A stretch of DNA of 64,000 nucleotides from Leptospira ainlahdjerensis (GCF_016919175.1 NZ_JAFFPU010000063.1:5999-69998), one strand, 5' to 3'. Positions 35,942 through 46,405 are shown, numbered from the stretch's first letter. The notes: a model not told the origin generated them from the letters alone. Translations and numbers: made by a program.

Positions 35942-36967
35942 TTAGAAATTAACTCCGCCGAAAACTATGATCTCCAAAAAACCGAAATTCTGACTTGCAC
36001 GATCTTTGGAGCGCCCCGTCGTAAAGATATTCGGAAGGTCGATGTATCCCCCCTTTGCGCCGAATTCAAAAAAGAAATATTTATAAAGATCAGCTCTTCC
36101 GGCCACGTAACCGGATACTCCGTATCCGGATGTGTGAAAGTGATTGTTCTTTCCTTCGCCAAACAGCCGTACGTCGCTTCGTGCGATGATCGGCCCTCCG
36201 CCCACGGAAGAAACAAAACTCAACGCATTTTCTCCGTTAGACGAAACCCACAAAGGCTGAATCGTCCCCACGTCCAGGTAGAGAAAATTTAAACCGTCCG
36301 TGTGTTCGAATTTCAAAAAGTCGGGGGTAACGCTGATCGGTTCTCCGCCGTGATATCCTTCCAATCTTTTGTAGGCATCCGGAAATAAAAAAAGATAAAC
36401 CGCCATATCGGACGCAGTCCCAAGATGAGCCCTTTGAATCGCGAGCGGATCTATATAACCGGTGATATTCGACGCCTGACCGCGGCTCATCACGTATTTC
36501 ATGTGATCCTGACCGAAGGCGACGAAAAATCGGTCCGCAAAATAATAAGTTAAGCGGAAGTTGTATTGCGGAATTTCCCAAAGACTGGGATTGAGATAAA
36601 CCGAAGTATCGAATTTTTCCGGTTTATCCTTTGCAACTACGTCTTTGAGCGTAAAATTGTAACCCGGTCCCTTAAACGTGATATCGCTCTGTGTGTAATA
36701 ATCGCGGTTGTAACCCCACTGAAAACTCCAATTCCCCTTTCGTTGATCGACCCTTCGTTCAGCCTCAATTTTTTTCGGATCTACGTTAGCCGGAACGGGA
36801 TCTATTTTTGTCTCCAGGTTCGCCTGAGCGAAAGGAACGATGTCTTGTAAATCTTTATCTTTTGATTTTGTTTCCGCAAAATTAGGAAAAACTAAAAAGC
36901 AAAAAAGAAAAACGCCTAAAATCGGCCGGATTGAAATCGTTTGATTTCTAAGTTGTGCATATATCAT
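35942..36967 (-). CDS. probable outer-membrane beta-barrel protein
   Basis: 341 residues. Signal peptide (about 14-33, GVFLFCFLVFPNFAE), a charged linker, then amphipathic strands with aromatic girdles (WSFQWGYNRDYYTQSDITF, YNFRLTYYFADRFFVAFGQDHMKYV, HTSGYGVSGYVAGRADLYKYFFFEFGAKGGY) and a terminal FGGVNF ending in phenylalanine, as barrels do. The YNRDYYTQSD and GQDHMKYVM motifs resemble Leptospira membrane proteins I cannot name with certainty. Confidence 0.75.
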   Translation of the reverse strand: MIYAQLRNQTISIRPILGVFLFCFLVFPNFAETKSKDKDLQDIVPFAQANLETKIDPVPANVDPKKIEAERRVDQRKGNWSFQWGYNRDYYTQSDITFKGPGYNFTLKDVVAKDKPEKFDTSVYLNPSLWEIPQYNFRLTYYFADRFFVAFGQDHMKYVMSRGQASNITGYIDPLAIQRAHLGTASDMAVYLFLFPDAYKRLEGYHGGEPISVTPDFLKFEHTDGLNFLYLDVGTIQPLWVSSNGENALSFVSSVGGGPIIARSDVRLFGEGKNNHFHTSGYGVSGYVAGRADLYKYFFFEFGAKGGYIDLPNIFTTGRSKDRASQNFGFLEIIVFGGVNF

Positions 36968-37111
36968 GGAGCAGGTGAAAAATTCTAATCTAGTATATCA
37001 AAATACTAAATTTACGCGAGTGAGCCTCACGGCTATGTTTTTTTTCTTTTACCTTTTCTCAAACTCCGAATGAAAATCCATCTCTCAAGATATACGCCGA
37101 AAATTCTCGGT

Positions 37112-38089
37112 TTATTTGCGGTTTCGATTTTTTTGGGAAGAATTTCGATTCACAAAAGCTCGAATCTCTTCGCTTACAAAATCGGGTTTTTCTTTTTGAA
37201 TCCAATGATTACAATCCACAAGAGTCGATTCTAAAAAATCGCAAACGTTCGCGTGGGAATCGTAACTTTCGGGACAAATCGCCATATCGCGTAACGGCAC
37301 GAAAACTCGAACCGGAATCGAAATTCTTTTAGGCGTTGGAAATTTTTTTCCTTGGATGAGTTCTCGGTATAAGTGGATCGGATAAAGGGCGCTTTTTAGA
37401 ATTTCCTCTCTTGAAAAATTTCGCATCGGATCTTTTTTTGGAATCTCGGCCGCATACATCAGATATTTCCAAAAAAACATAGTAAACTTGGAAAGTAAGA
37501 AATTCGGAAGCCAAGGGATCTGGAAGAATAGAATATACCACGACTTCGCCGATTGTTTCAGAGAAGTCCAGATTTTCCTGGGACTCAGGCTGAAAAAATA
37601 ACTCAACATCAGATTTCTCGCGAGGATCGGATGTGGTCCTCCCATCGCGGTGTAAGAAAGAATCATTTTAGAATATTCTAAATCGCCTACAAACCCCCAA
37701 GATAAGATGGCTCCCCAGTCGTGAGCCACGAGGTGCACGGGTTTTCCGTTTCCCATAAAACGAATCACAGCTTCAAAATCCTGAAAGACGACTTGCGCAT
37801 TGTAATCTTTTTGTTTTTCGGGTTTACTCGAATTTCCCGCGCCTCTCAAATCAAAAGCGCCCACGTTGAATTCTTTTGATAAAGAATGTAACTGCGAATC
37901 CCAGGTCGAATGTTCGTCCGGAAATCCGTGGACAAAAAGAATTGTTTCTCGATCCGGACGTTGCGAAGCGGTCGTATTGTATTTTAAAAAGAGATTCAAA
38001 TTTCCGTTACAAACAAAGGTAGTTTGAAACGAAGAAATCGCTTTCGTTTTTTGGAATGTTTCTTGTTTTTCGGATGATAAGGCTATCAT
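37112..38089 (-). CDS. alpha/beta hydrolase, epoxide hydrolase/dehalogenase-like
   Basis: 325 residues. Same motif set as the gene at 31150: HGFPDEHSTW (oxyanion), AHDWGAILSW (Asp nucleophile), cap aromatics SWYILFFQIPWLP and a late DCNHWIQKEKP histidine. An N-terminal extension of about 35 residues is not a clear signal peptide. It lies downstream of the SDR and ferritin-like genes on the same strand (162-bp gap) and may belong with them. Confidence 0.85.
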   Translation of the reverse strand: MIALSSEKQETFQKTKAISSFQTTFVCNGNLNLFLKYNTTASQRPDRETILFVHGFPDEHSTWDSQLHSLSKEFNVGAFDLRGAGNSSKPEKQKDYNAQVVFQDFEAVIRFMGNGKPVHLVAHDWGAILSWGFVGDLEYSKMILSYTAMGGPHPILARNLMLSYFFSLSPRKIWTSLKQSAKSWYILFFQIPWLPNFLLSKFTMFFWKYLMYAAEIPKKDPMRNFSREEILKSALYPIHLYRELIQGKKFPTPKRISIPVRVFVPLRDMAICPESYDSHANVCDFLESTLVDCNHWIQKEKPDFVSEEIRAFVNRNSSQKNRNRK

Positions 38090-38251
38090 TTCATTTTTCC
38101 ATTTTTAAGAATTTGCTCGTGCCTGGATGAAACGGCTTTCGATCGTTACCAGATTCTCCCCGCGTAAATTTTAAAATAAGAATCACATGGACCCGATTTC
38201 GCTTATCAAAATAGGGCCGGAGGTTATACAATGTATTCTTAATCTACTTTC

Positions 38252-39076
38252 CTAAAGTCGGTCGCTGAGACTCGTGACCTTATGAACGATATTCGGAGTC
38301 ATTCGACTAAAAAAGCTGATTGTCTTGGATTTTATACCTGGAAAGACATGGAGTTTTCTTTTTTCCATTCCTTTTACGATCGCTTTTACGACCGCTACGG
38401 GACTGTCCACGATTCCCATCGGAATATCCTGTTGTTTTCCGAATTGTTGCGACTTGAGAATTCCGGTGTCAGCAAAGAACGGATATACGTTCGTCACCGC
38501 GACTCCTTTTTTACGAAGATCGGCGTCCATCGCTTCTCCCATCGCACGAATTCCAAATTTGGAAATGGAATAGTAGATCAGTTCTCCGGCGGCGACGTGA
38601 CCCGCTACGGAAGATAGATTTACGATCTGCCCTTGTTTTCTTTCCAACATCGCGGGAACGAACAAACGACTCAGATGAATCGGGGCGTAAAGATTTACAT
38701 CCAGGATCAGATTCCAATTTTTATCGGGAACGTCTAAAAGCCCGCCTTTAAAAGCGAGGCCTGCGTTGTTGATCAACACGTCCACTCCCTTCGGAGAAAT
38801 CTGCAACGTATTTTGATAAACGTCCTTACAACCTTCTCGCGTTTGTAAGTCTCCGGAAAAACTTCCGAGAATTTTTCCAACGTAGGAAGGATGAGAACCG
38901 TTTTTATAGTTTTCGATCCACTTTCTCTGCAGATAAAAATCCGCGTCCGTATTTGGAGCCTTAAGATCCGTAAGAATCAGATCGGCCCCCTTTTCCAAAA
39001 GTTGTTTGGTCAATTCTCTTCCGAAACCTCCGTTGGCTCCAGTGATTAAAATCGTCTTCTCTTTCAATTTGCTCAT
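38252..39076 (-). CDS. short-chain dehydrogenase/reductase
   Basis: 274 residues. Rossmann motif ITGANGGFG near the N-terminus, NNAG, the catalytic serine in NLSSVAG and YYSISKFG (YxxxK) are all present. NAD(P)-dependent oxidoreductase of the classical SDR group; substrate unknown. Its ATG overlaps the stop of the ferritin-like hydrolase gene (ATGA), so the two are made together. Confidence 0.9.
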   Translation of the reverse strand: MSKLKEKTILITGANGGFGRELTKQLLEKGADLILTDLKAPNTDADFYLQRKWIENYKNGSHPSYVGKILGSFSGDLQTREGCKDVYQNTLQISPKGVDVLINNAGLAFKGGLLDVPDKNWNLILDVNLYAPIHLSRLFVPAMLERKQGQIVNLSSVAGHVAAGELIYYSISKFGIRAMGEAMDADLRKKGVAVTNVYPFFADTGILKSQQFGKQQDIPMGIVDSPVAVVKAIVKGMEKRKLHVFPGIKSKTISFFSRMTPNIVHKVTSLSDRL

Positions 39077-39903
39077 ATCACTTCTCTGTATTGGTGTTCT
39101 TGGGATGAAAAAATTTCTTTGGCTAGGTAGAGATTGTCTTCTTGTTCCGGATGAAAGGAAAACCTAAAATATCGAAACGCCGCTCGCATCGTCAAAGGCA
39201 AAATCTTCTCCTTTGTAAAGAGAAGCTGAAACAATTCTTTCTGAGTTTGAATTCGAAAAAGAATTCCATCCTGCCAGAGAAAAAGTAAGACCGCGACAAA
39301 CGTAAACATAAAAAATATGGCGGACGCGATACACATTCCCACGATTCGAATCCAATAACTTTGAGTGACCTCTTTCAACACGTCAAAGGCAGCCGACTTG
39401 TGTTCCAATTCTTCGGCCGCGTGCCATTCGAAAAGTCTTCTCATTTCCGGATGAGCCGGTTTGAGAAGTCCGCTTCGTAATCCCAGATCCGCGACAAGAG
39501 ACGTGTAGTGCTCCAACCCCGCAACTGCGGCCAGATTCATTTTTTCGGAGAAAAGTTTCTCCAAAAGGCCGAAGGCAAACCAAACCACAAAATTCATAAA
39601 ACCTTCGAAACGATATCCTTGGTCTTTGAGATTCTCCCAGAATTTTTTGTGTTCTCCCGCGTGTTGCGCCTCTTGACCAACGAAAGCGATCGCGTTTCTT
39701 TTCACCTTTCCCTCTTTGAGCTTGGGAATGTATTTCTGAATCGTTCGAATAAAGTATTTTTCTCCTTCCGGAAAAAGGATCGTCCACGCGTTCAAAACAT
39801 GAGTAAGGGAAGCGTTTCCTCCACACCAGTGTTTCGGGACGTCCTTTGAAAATTGAAATCGGGGCTTTCGAACCGGATAGTCCGGCTTTTCGATTTGGTT
39901 CAT
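39073..39903 (-). CDS. predicted metal-dependent hydrolase, ferritin-like (PF10118 type)
   Basis: 276 residues. The helical region has repeated carboxylate/histidine motifs of a di-iron four-helix bundle: EGEKYFI, GQEAQHAGEHKKF, GLEHYTS and EWHAAEELEHKSAAFDV. A hydrophobic helix pair follows (about 195-225). The PF10118 family is annotated as a metal-dependent hydrolase, but the fold suggests oxygen-dependent chemistry such as lipid modification. Coupled to an SDR by a 4-base overlap, hinting at a two-step pathway. Confidence 0.8.
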   Translation of the reverse strand: MNQIEKPDYPVRKPRFQFSKDVPKHWCGGNASLTHVLNAWTILFPEGEKYFIRTIQKYIPKLKEGKVKRNAIAFVGQEAQHAGEHKKFWENLKDQGYRFEGFMNFVVWFAFGLLEKLFSEKMNLAAVAGLEHYTSLVADLGLRSGLLKPAHPEMRRLFEWHAAEELEHKSAAFDVLKEVTQSYWIRIVGMCIASAIFFMFTFVAVLLFLWQDGILFRIQTQKELFQLLFTKEKILPLTMRAAFRYFRFSFHPEQEDNLYLAKEIFSSQEHQYREVI

Positions 39904-39992
39904 TATTCTTCCGTAATTATTATTATTTTGGAATATTCTAAGTTCAGAATTGACTTTTTTCTATAGTAAGATTCATTTCCGGAAAATCTCCG

Positions 39993-40014
39993 CGGATGGA
40001 ACCGTTCCCATCCG
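39993..40014 (-). terminator. hairpin after the M24 peptidase gene
   Basis: CGGATGG and CCATCCG form a perfect 7-bp stem with an 8-base loop, 3 bases past the stop of the minus-strand M24 gene. The following T-run on that strand is short. Confidence 0.4.
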
Positions 40015-40017
40015 GTT

Positions 40018-40986
40018 TTACGCAGCGCCGACTCGGAGTTTGGTTGTCTTTTTTGTCTTCGGAAGAACCTTTTTTAATTTTGCAATCCGTTCCTCTTCTT
40101 CCCAGAAACGAACGTGAGGAAGATTTTCATCCAGCCAGAACGCTTCCGTATCGCTTACGACTAAAATTTCTTCCCATTTCACTCCGAAACTTTCTTCGGC
40201 TCTCGAACCAAAATGAATCTTTCCGATATGCGGTTCGACGGCCCAGAGCCCCGCGTCCACTTTCGATTTCGTAAATTCTCCCCAAAGAGGAGAAGCGTTG
40301 GAGGAAGGTGCAAAGATCCCTTTGAGAATTTGAGGAACCAGATAAAGAAAAGTCTGAGGCGGAAAACCGAGAAGTCTTCCCGCCGGAAAACTCGAGGCCG
40401 GAACTTTTCCTACTTTATGACCCAAAACTCCGTTGGGATAAATCGTATGACAATTGGAATAACCGAGATCGTGGATGAGATCGTCGCAGGCTTGATAGAT
40501 CTCGCCCATGTTTTTTTCAGCGAGAACCAATTCTAAGATAAGAGTTCTAAATTCTTTTAGATCCTTGCGTCCCTGCTCTACTTCCGCGTTTTTTCCAAAT
40601 GAAAAAGAATATCCCACGTCGGCGGTCACACCCCTCACGTTAGGCGCAACGTCCAAGATCACAGCCATTCCCTCTTTTAACTTTCGATCGGAAGGTTGAA
40701 ACTGAAATCCAAAGTGAGGAAGAAGTCCGTCTCCTCCGATTCGTTTCCAAGTGAGAGGCCTTCTGAATCCTCGAAAGCAGGTACGGTCTCCGAACCACGC
40801 AAATCCGTAATGAAAGAAATTCTTTCCGCCCTTTTCGTAGATATAAGAATCGATCAGAGAAGCCGCGGTTTTTTCGGTCATCCCTTCTACGAGGCGTTCG
40901 CGGACCCACTCCACCGCATCGTATGCAAGTTTTTGCACATTCTTAAAATCGTTTAGATCCGCAGATGTATAATACTCACGAGACAT
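40018..40986 (-). CDS. M24-family metallopeptidase (Xaa-Pro aminopeptidase-like)
   Basis: 322 residues, pita-bread fold. All five metal ligands of the family can be placed: D112 (ILDVAP), D123 (TADVGYSF), H190 (LGHKVG), E251 (AVEPHIG) and E272/E273 (KWEEILVV). It lacks the N-terminal domain of proline aminopeptidases. Cytoplasmic; could be an aminopeptidase or a creatinase-type enzyme. Confidence 0.85.
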   Translation of the reverse strand: MSREYYTSADLNDFKNVQKLAYDAVEWVRERLVEGMTEKTAASLIDSYIYEKGGKNFFHYGFAWFGDRTCFRGFRRPLTWKRIGGDGLLPHFGFQFQPSDRKLKEGMAVILDVAPNVRGVTADVGYSFSFGKNAEVEQGRKDLKEFRTLILELVLAEKNMGEIYQACDDLIHDLGYSNCHTIYPNGVLGHKVGKVPASSFPAGRLLGFPPQTFLYLVPQILKGIFAPSSNASPLWGEFTKSKVDAGLWAVEPHIGKIHFGSRAEESFGVKWEEILVVSDTEAFWLDENLPHVRFWEEEERIAKLKKVLPKTKKTTKLRVGAA

Positions 40987-41085
40987 TCTTCCTCTCCTTT
41001 CGAACTCTTGGACGCCGGTTCGGTTTGGAGATTTTAACGCATGTTACAGGAGTATTCGTCCGATCTTATGATTTCCGACCGATTT

Positions 41086-42183
41086 TTAGATTTTTTTTCT
41101 CCACTCCGCCGGTGTCATTCCCGCGATTTTTAAGAATTGTGCGTTGAACGTGGACTTCGTATTAAAACCGACTTCGAATCCGATCGAAAGAATCGTCTTT
41201 TCCGGTTCTTCCAGAAGCATCTTTTGGGCCTCTTTTACTCGGAATCCGTTGACGAACTCATTGAAATTCCTCTCATACGTTTCGTTGAGAATCCTGGAAA
41301 GTTGATGTGGTGTGATCAGAAGTTTTTCGGCCAGATCTTGCATCCGCAATTCTTCTTCCTGATAAATTTTTTCCACTTCCATGAGTTCGGTCAATCGGGC
41401 GCGAATCGCTTCCAAGTTGATTCCACCGAGTTGTGTTTTCTCGTATCTCTTCTGTTGTAATTCTAACTTTAGAGAATTGAAAAAGTTCGGATATCGCGCC
41501 GTGAACACGAAGACGAGACCGTTTCCGAACGTCATTAGAATCGATGCGAACGCGAAAAGTTTCGGAAAATCCAAATAGAATCCGATCCCGGAAAGCTGTA
41601 CCGAAACGATCGTGATGAGAAGAATCCAAGACGCGAGCTTCGAAAGATGAAAGTCGATTTCCCGAAAGGATTTCCAAAAAAGATAAACCGAATAAAAACA
41701 ATAGAGTGTTAGGTGAAGATATCCGATTCCGATCAGTAGAGAAATCGGGCTTTTATCTCGATGAATAAAAGCGTCCTGAAGCAGTTCCTTCCTCGAATCC
41801 AAGGGGAAAAGAAAAAAAATCAACTCGCAAAGAATCGCGAGATATGCCGGAAAAAAATGTCTCCTTAGAGGGATTTTTTTCTCCAGTGCAAATTCTAACA
41901 TTCTTCCCAAAACGAGAAGTAGCGCCGGGCCCATCGCGAGAAGTGAGGAAAAAAAGAACATCCAGAGAAACGGATAAGTTTCCGTTCCTGGAATCGAAAC
42001 AAATCCGATCCGAGATTCCACCGAGGCCAGGAGAAGAGCCAAGAAAAACATCCCGGTAAATTCTTCTCCGCGCTTGTGTTTGGCTAACTCGACGAAAAAA
42101 AGAAGAATACAATATCCGGGACCGAGTTGGATCAAAAATTGGAGGCCGAGCCAGATTAAGTCCGGAGTGAAATTCGGGTACAT
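41086..42183 (-). CDS. AraC-family regulator with N-terminal membrane domain
   Basis: 365 residues. Residues 1-235 contain about seven hydrophobic helices. A charged linker leads into a C-terminal AraC/XylS DNA-binding domain (about 262-365; LAEKLLITPHQLSRILNE, then SIGFEVGFNTKSTFNAQFLKIAGMTPAEWRKK). A membrane-tethered regulator of this kind could sense an envelope or membrane signal directly. It is transcribed divergently from the citrate-synthase-like gene, with 116 bp between starts, and may control it. Confidence 0.88.
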   Translation of the reverse strand: MYPNFTPDLIWLGLQFLIQLGPGYCILLFFVELAKHKRGEEFTGMFFLALLLASVESRIGFVSIPGTETYPFLWMFFFSSLLAMGPALLLVLGRMLEFALEKKIPLRRHFFPAYLAILCELIFFLFPLDSRKELLQDAFIHRDKSPISLLIGIGYLHLTLYCFYSVYLFWKSFREIDFHLSKLASWILLITIVSVQLSGIGFYLDFPKLFAFASILMTFGNGLVFVFTARYPNFFNSLKLELQQKRYEKTQLGGINLEAIRARLTELMEVEKIYQEEELRMQDLAEKLLITPHQLSRILNETYERNFNEFVNGFRVKEAQKMLLEEPEKTILSIGFEVGFNTKSTFNAQFLKIAGMTPAEWRKKI

Positions 42184-42286
42184 AGGAAATGCGAGAAGGA
42201 AAGCCGACCCCGAAGTTTTGTCCAGAAGAAACGGGAAAAATCAACGTTCCCGAAATTAGAAGAATTGACGCATACCATTCTCTAAG

Positions 42287-43580
<1,294 letters not shown>

Positions 43581-43586
43581 ACGACG

Positions 43587-43970
43587 ATGCAAAACCCGAG
43601 AGGGAAAGACTGGCTCGCCCAAGCCGAAAGAGATTTGGAATGGGCGGAAGCTTCTTTGCAATCGGGTTTCTTTGCGCAGACGTGTTTTGTCTGCCAACAA
43701 GTGGGAGAAAAAACTCTCAATGCTCTTGCTTATTTTCGCGGTGCTGATCTCGTAAAATCAAATTCCGTAAAGACGATCGCAAAAGAGCTGAACGAAAACG
43801 GAGAAATCGAATCCATCGGACAAAAATTAGATTTGTATTATATTCCCACTCGTTACCCCGATGCGTTTACGGACGGAGCGCCGTTCGAATACTTTGAAGA
43901 ATCACAGGCGAAAGAAGCCGTCGTATTTGCGGAAACATTGATTCGCATCGTAAAAGAAAAACTCAAATGA
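43587..43970 (+). CDS. HEPN-domain protein of a HEPN/MNT pair
   Basis: 127 residues, all-helical HEPN domain: WLAQAERDLEWAEASLQSGFFAQTCFVCQQVGEKTLNA and LYYIPTRYPDAF, typical of the COG2250-like group. The RX4-6H ribonuclease motif is absent; the protein has no histidine at all. It overlaps the nucleotidyltransferase gene by 4 bases (ATGA). Such pairs are often toxin-antitoxin-like. Confidence 0.85.
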   Translation: MQNPRGKDWLAQAERDLEWAEASLQSGFFAQTCFVCQQVGEKTLNALAYFRGADLVKSNSVKTIAKELNENGEIESIGQKLDLYYIPTRYPDAFTDGAPFEYFEESQAKEAVVFAETLIRIVKEKLK

Positions 43971-44302
43971 GCGTGATCGTTTTTCCAAAAAGAAATCCTC
44001 TCGACGGAATGAGTCGAGAAGAATTGATCCAAAATATTCAATCTGCCCTTCGGGAAAAAGTAATCAAGACGTTTCTATTCGGAAGCGTCGCAAGAAATTC
44101 CGCACACGCTTATAGCGATGTCGATTTGATCGTGATTACGAAAACGGATCTTCCCTTTTTAAAAAGACAAGAACTCTTGCAAATTCCTGTCGAATGGAAC
44201 TTATTCGTTTATACGGAAGAAGAATGGGAGAAGATCCGAGAACAAAGTCAATATCCCGGTTTTTGGAAAACGGTCTTCGCAGAGATGATTCCAATTTTGT
44301 AA
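43967..44302 (+). CDS. MNT-type minimal nucleotidyltransferase
   Basis: 111 residues. The nucleotidyltransferase motif G39-S-(x10)-D51-x-D53 is intact (FLFGSVARNSAHAYSDVDLIV). A clear third carboxylate is not obvious; EWNLFVY is the likely third strand. In known MNT/HEPN systems this protein modifies (AMPylates) its HEPN partner to silence it. Translationally coupled to the HEPN gene upstream. Confidence 0.88.
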   Translation: MSVIVFPKRNPLDGMSREELIQNIQSALREKVIKTFLFGSVARNSAHAYSDVDLIVITKTDLPFLKRQELLQIPVEWNLFVYTEEEWEKIREQSQYPGFWKTVFAEMIPIL

Positions 44303-44714
44303 TATACTTCTTTCCAAGGAAGTTTCGATTTTGATTCCTATATCCCGAACGTGGATCCAAAAAAGTTCGGATCTCTTCATATCCGTCTGTTTTGGTAAAG
44401 AATACGAAAAGAAGATTCTAAAAGTTTCAATTCTACCTTCTATCGATTCGAAAAAATGGAAAGATTCCATTTTCAAAGCGGACCGTTTCAAAATTCGCCT
44501 CTTTTACTCTACATTCAGTTTGATACAAACGGCATAGATTCGTTCTAAAAGCCGCGGCAAGAAATCCTCGAAGGAGATTTCCATATGAAATCGGCGCGTC
44601 CCCCTTTCCACTCTTCTCCCGATCGAACAATATTTTCCTGAGAACAGCCCCTTTTTTCAAGACGTTTCGTTCGTTTTCTTCTATCATTCAAAGATCTTTT
44701 ATTCGAGAGGTCCT
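44303..44714. other. gap between MNT and DUF3703 genes
   Basis: About 410 bp without a convincing gene. Frames on both strands lack homology-like features. It contains the micro-ORF at 44585 described separately. Confidence 0.4.
44585..44641 (+). CDS. possible 18-residue leader peptide
   Basis: ATG preceded at good spacing by AAGGAGAT, the strongest ribosome site in this gap. Encodes MKSARPPFHSSPDRTIFS then TGA, ending 73 bases before the DUF3703 start. Could be a leader/attenuator or chance. Confidence 0.3.
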   Translation: MKSARPPFHSSPDRTIFS

Positions 44715-45116
44715 ATGAATTTTAGAATGCCGAAACATTTCAAAGCAGCTTACAGACAAGAACTGGATTCCTATCGTTTCAATCTCAAAGAGAAGAATTG
44801 GGATAAAGCTTGGAAATTTCTGGAGAGGGCTCACCTGATCGGTCAATATCATCCGGTTCCGCATACCGGGATTCATTTTCGAATGCTCGTCTTTGCAACT
44901 CGGAGGGCTGACTGGAGAGAGTTTTTGGGTCAGCTCTTGCGGGTTTCCGTCGGTGGTTTTGGTTCTCTTTTCAATCGGGTTCCGGTCGGAAATACGGGCG
45001 GGGCGAATGTTCCGATCCTTGCTTCCCTTCCTCTTCCGGAAGATTTGCGGGAACTCCTCGCAAACGCTGACACTTCGGGAAAGGGTTTGTCCGGTCTGAA
45101 AGAAAAGGTTTCCTGA
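44715..45116 (+). CDS. DUF3703-family protein
   Basis: 133 residues. Begins FRMPKHFKAAYRQELDSYRF and contains WDKAWKFLERAHLIGQYHPVPHTGIHFRML, the conserved core of DUF3703, with paired histidines that could bind metal. Cytoplasmic, function unknown; homologues often lie near metal-stress genes. GAGAGG ribosome site. The glycine-rich C-terminal half (VPVGNTGGANV) is also family-typical. Confidence 0.75.
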   Translation: MNFRMPKHFKAAYRQELDSYRFNLKEKNWDKAWKFLERAHLIGQYHPVPHTGIHFRMLVFATRRADWREFLGQLLRVSVGGFGSLFNRVPVGNTGGANVPILASLPLPEDLRELLANADTSGKGLSGLKEKVS

Positions 45117-45163
45117 AAAAAGTTTTAAAAACGGGGTTTAGAATGAAAATCCGAATTTTCGGG

Positions 45164-45292
45164 GGAGTTCCCACGTTTCTTGGGAGATCAAAGTGTTTCT
45201 GAAGATTTCGAAAAAGTAGGAACTCACACTTTTCTCGGAGAAGGTGCCGCTTTCAAAGCAAAGCCTCAAAGCGAAAAACGGGGAGTTCCCAC
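45164..45292. repeat. two copies of GGAGTTCCCAC in an intergenic gap
   Basis: GGAGTTCCCAC at 45164 and 45282, with a related inverted GTAGGAACTCACAC at 45216 between them, inside the 276-bp gap 45117-45392. The motif resembles the GAGTTCCTAC core at the left edge of the dispersed repeats at 7.5 and 32.2 kb. Confidence 0.5.
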
Positions 45293-45392
45293 AAATTTCA
45301 CCTAAAAAAACGGCAAAAGCCGATGTACAAAAAAGACCGGCCAATCGCGTTTGCAACCGCCGGCTGAATAGGTTTCAATTCTGTAAGTCCAG

Positions 45393-46382
45393 TTAATTAG
45401 ACCTCTTCTTATCGGTCAACGCCTTCAAGAAAGTCGCAATTGACTTTGTATCGGAATCCGAGAGATCCTTACCGAGTTGAAGATGAGCCATTTTTTTGAC
45501 GGCTTCTTCCAGAGAAGCGACTTTCCCGTCATGAAAATAAGGACCGGTAATCGCAATATTTCTAAGAGACGGAACTTTAAAAACAAAAGCATCGGCCGGA
45601 TTCTTTGTAACCGCAACGCGGCCTTTGTCGGTGGTATTTTCATAAGGATTCACCTGACCTAATTTTCGGAAAGAGTTACCGCCAAAAAGAGGACCCACGT
45701 GACAAGCCGTACAACCGGTCGCCAAAAACTTCTCCAGACCTTCTTGTTCTTCTGAAGAAAGAGCTCTGTGATCGCCTTTCTGAAAATCGTCAAACCGGTC
45801 TTTGGTAACGAGAGTTCTCTCGAAAGCGGCGATCGCACCGGCGAGATTTTCATAGGTAATTTTTTTATCATCCTTAGGATACGCTTTTGCAAAGAGGTCT
45901 TGGTATTCCGCAATCGCGCCGATTTTCTTTTCAACTTCGGCGGCGTTTGGCATCGCCATCTCTACGGGATTTAGAATCGGACCTTTCGCCTGTTCTTTCA
46001 AATCCTTTGCTCTTCCATCCCAAAACTGAGCGATGTGAAAACCCGCGTTCAAAACGGTAGGAGAATTTCTATCCCCATTCTTCCCAAAGGCTCCCGGAGA
46101 AGTTGGAAGGTTATCCACACCGGCGCCCTTTCCGGCAACGTTGTGACAGGAGTTACAAGCCTGCGTGTCATTCGCAGAGAGCCTCTTTTCAAAGTATAAC
46201 TTTTCTCCGAGTTGGATCAGTTCCGGAGTATCCCCTTCCCCACCCGGAACTTTTTCCGGAATGGTTCCGAAGATCTTTTTAGAATCTTCGATCAGCTTCT
46301 TCGTCTTTTCAGACGGCCCACAGGAAACCAAAACGACCCCGAGGAGCACCAAAAAAAGGGCCCCCAATGTAGATTTTTTCAT
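45393..46382 (-). CDS. di-haem cytochrome c peroxidase lipoprotein
   Basis: 329 residues. Lipobox LVSC21-G is canonical. Two c-haem sites: C76-N-S-C-H80 and C224-T-A-C-H228. Other family segments are QFWDGRAKDLKEQAKGPI and TGPYFHDGKVASLEEA (the paralogue at 1394 has MHDG). It should reduce H2O2 in the periplasm. The promoter region carries two perfect Fur/PerR-type boxes, which agrees with peroxide-responsive control of ccp known in Leptospira. GAGAGAGGAA ribosome site. Confidence 0.92.
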   Translation of the reverse strand: MKKSTLGALFLVLLGVVLVSCGPSEKTKKLIEDSKKIFGTIPEKVPGGEGDTPELIQLGEKLYFEKRLSANDTQACNSCHNVAGKGAGVDNLPTSPGAFGKNGDRNSPTVLNAGFHIAQFWDGRAKDLKEQAKGPILNPVEMAMPNAAEVEKKIGAIAEYQDLFAKAYPKDDKKITYENLAGAIAAFERTLVTKDRFDDFQKGDHRALSSEEQEGLEKFLATGCTACHVGPLFGGNSFRKLGQVNPYENTTDKGRVAVTKNPADAFVFKVPSLRNIAITGPYFHDGKVASLEEAVKKMAHLQLGKDLSDSDTKSIATFLKALTDKKRSN

Positions 46383-46405
46383 ACCAGTTCCTCTCTCTAT
46401 TTAAT

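Noticed and set aside
44331..44537. 68-codon frame after the MNT gene
   Set aside because: No ribosome site, no family, overlapping minus-strand frames of equal quality.
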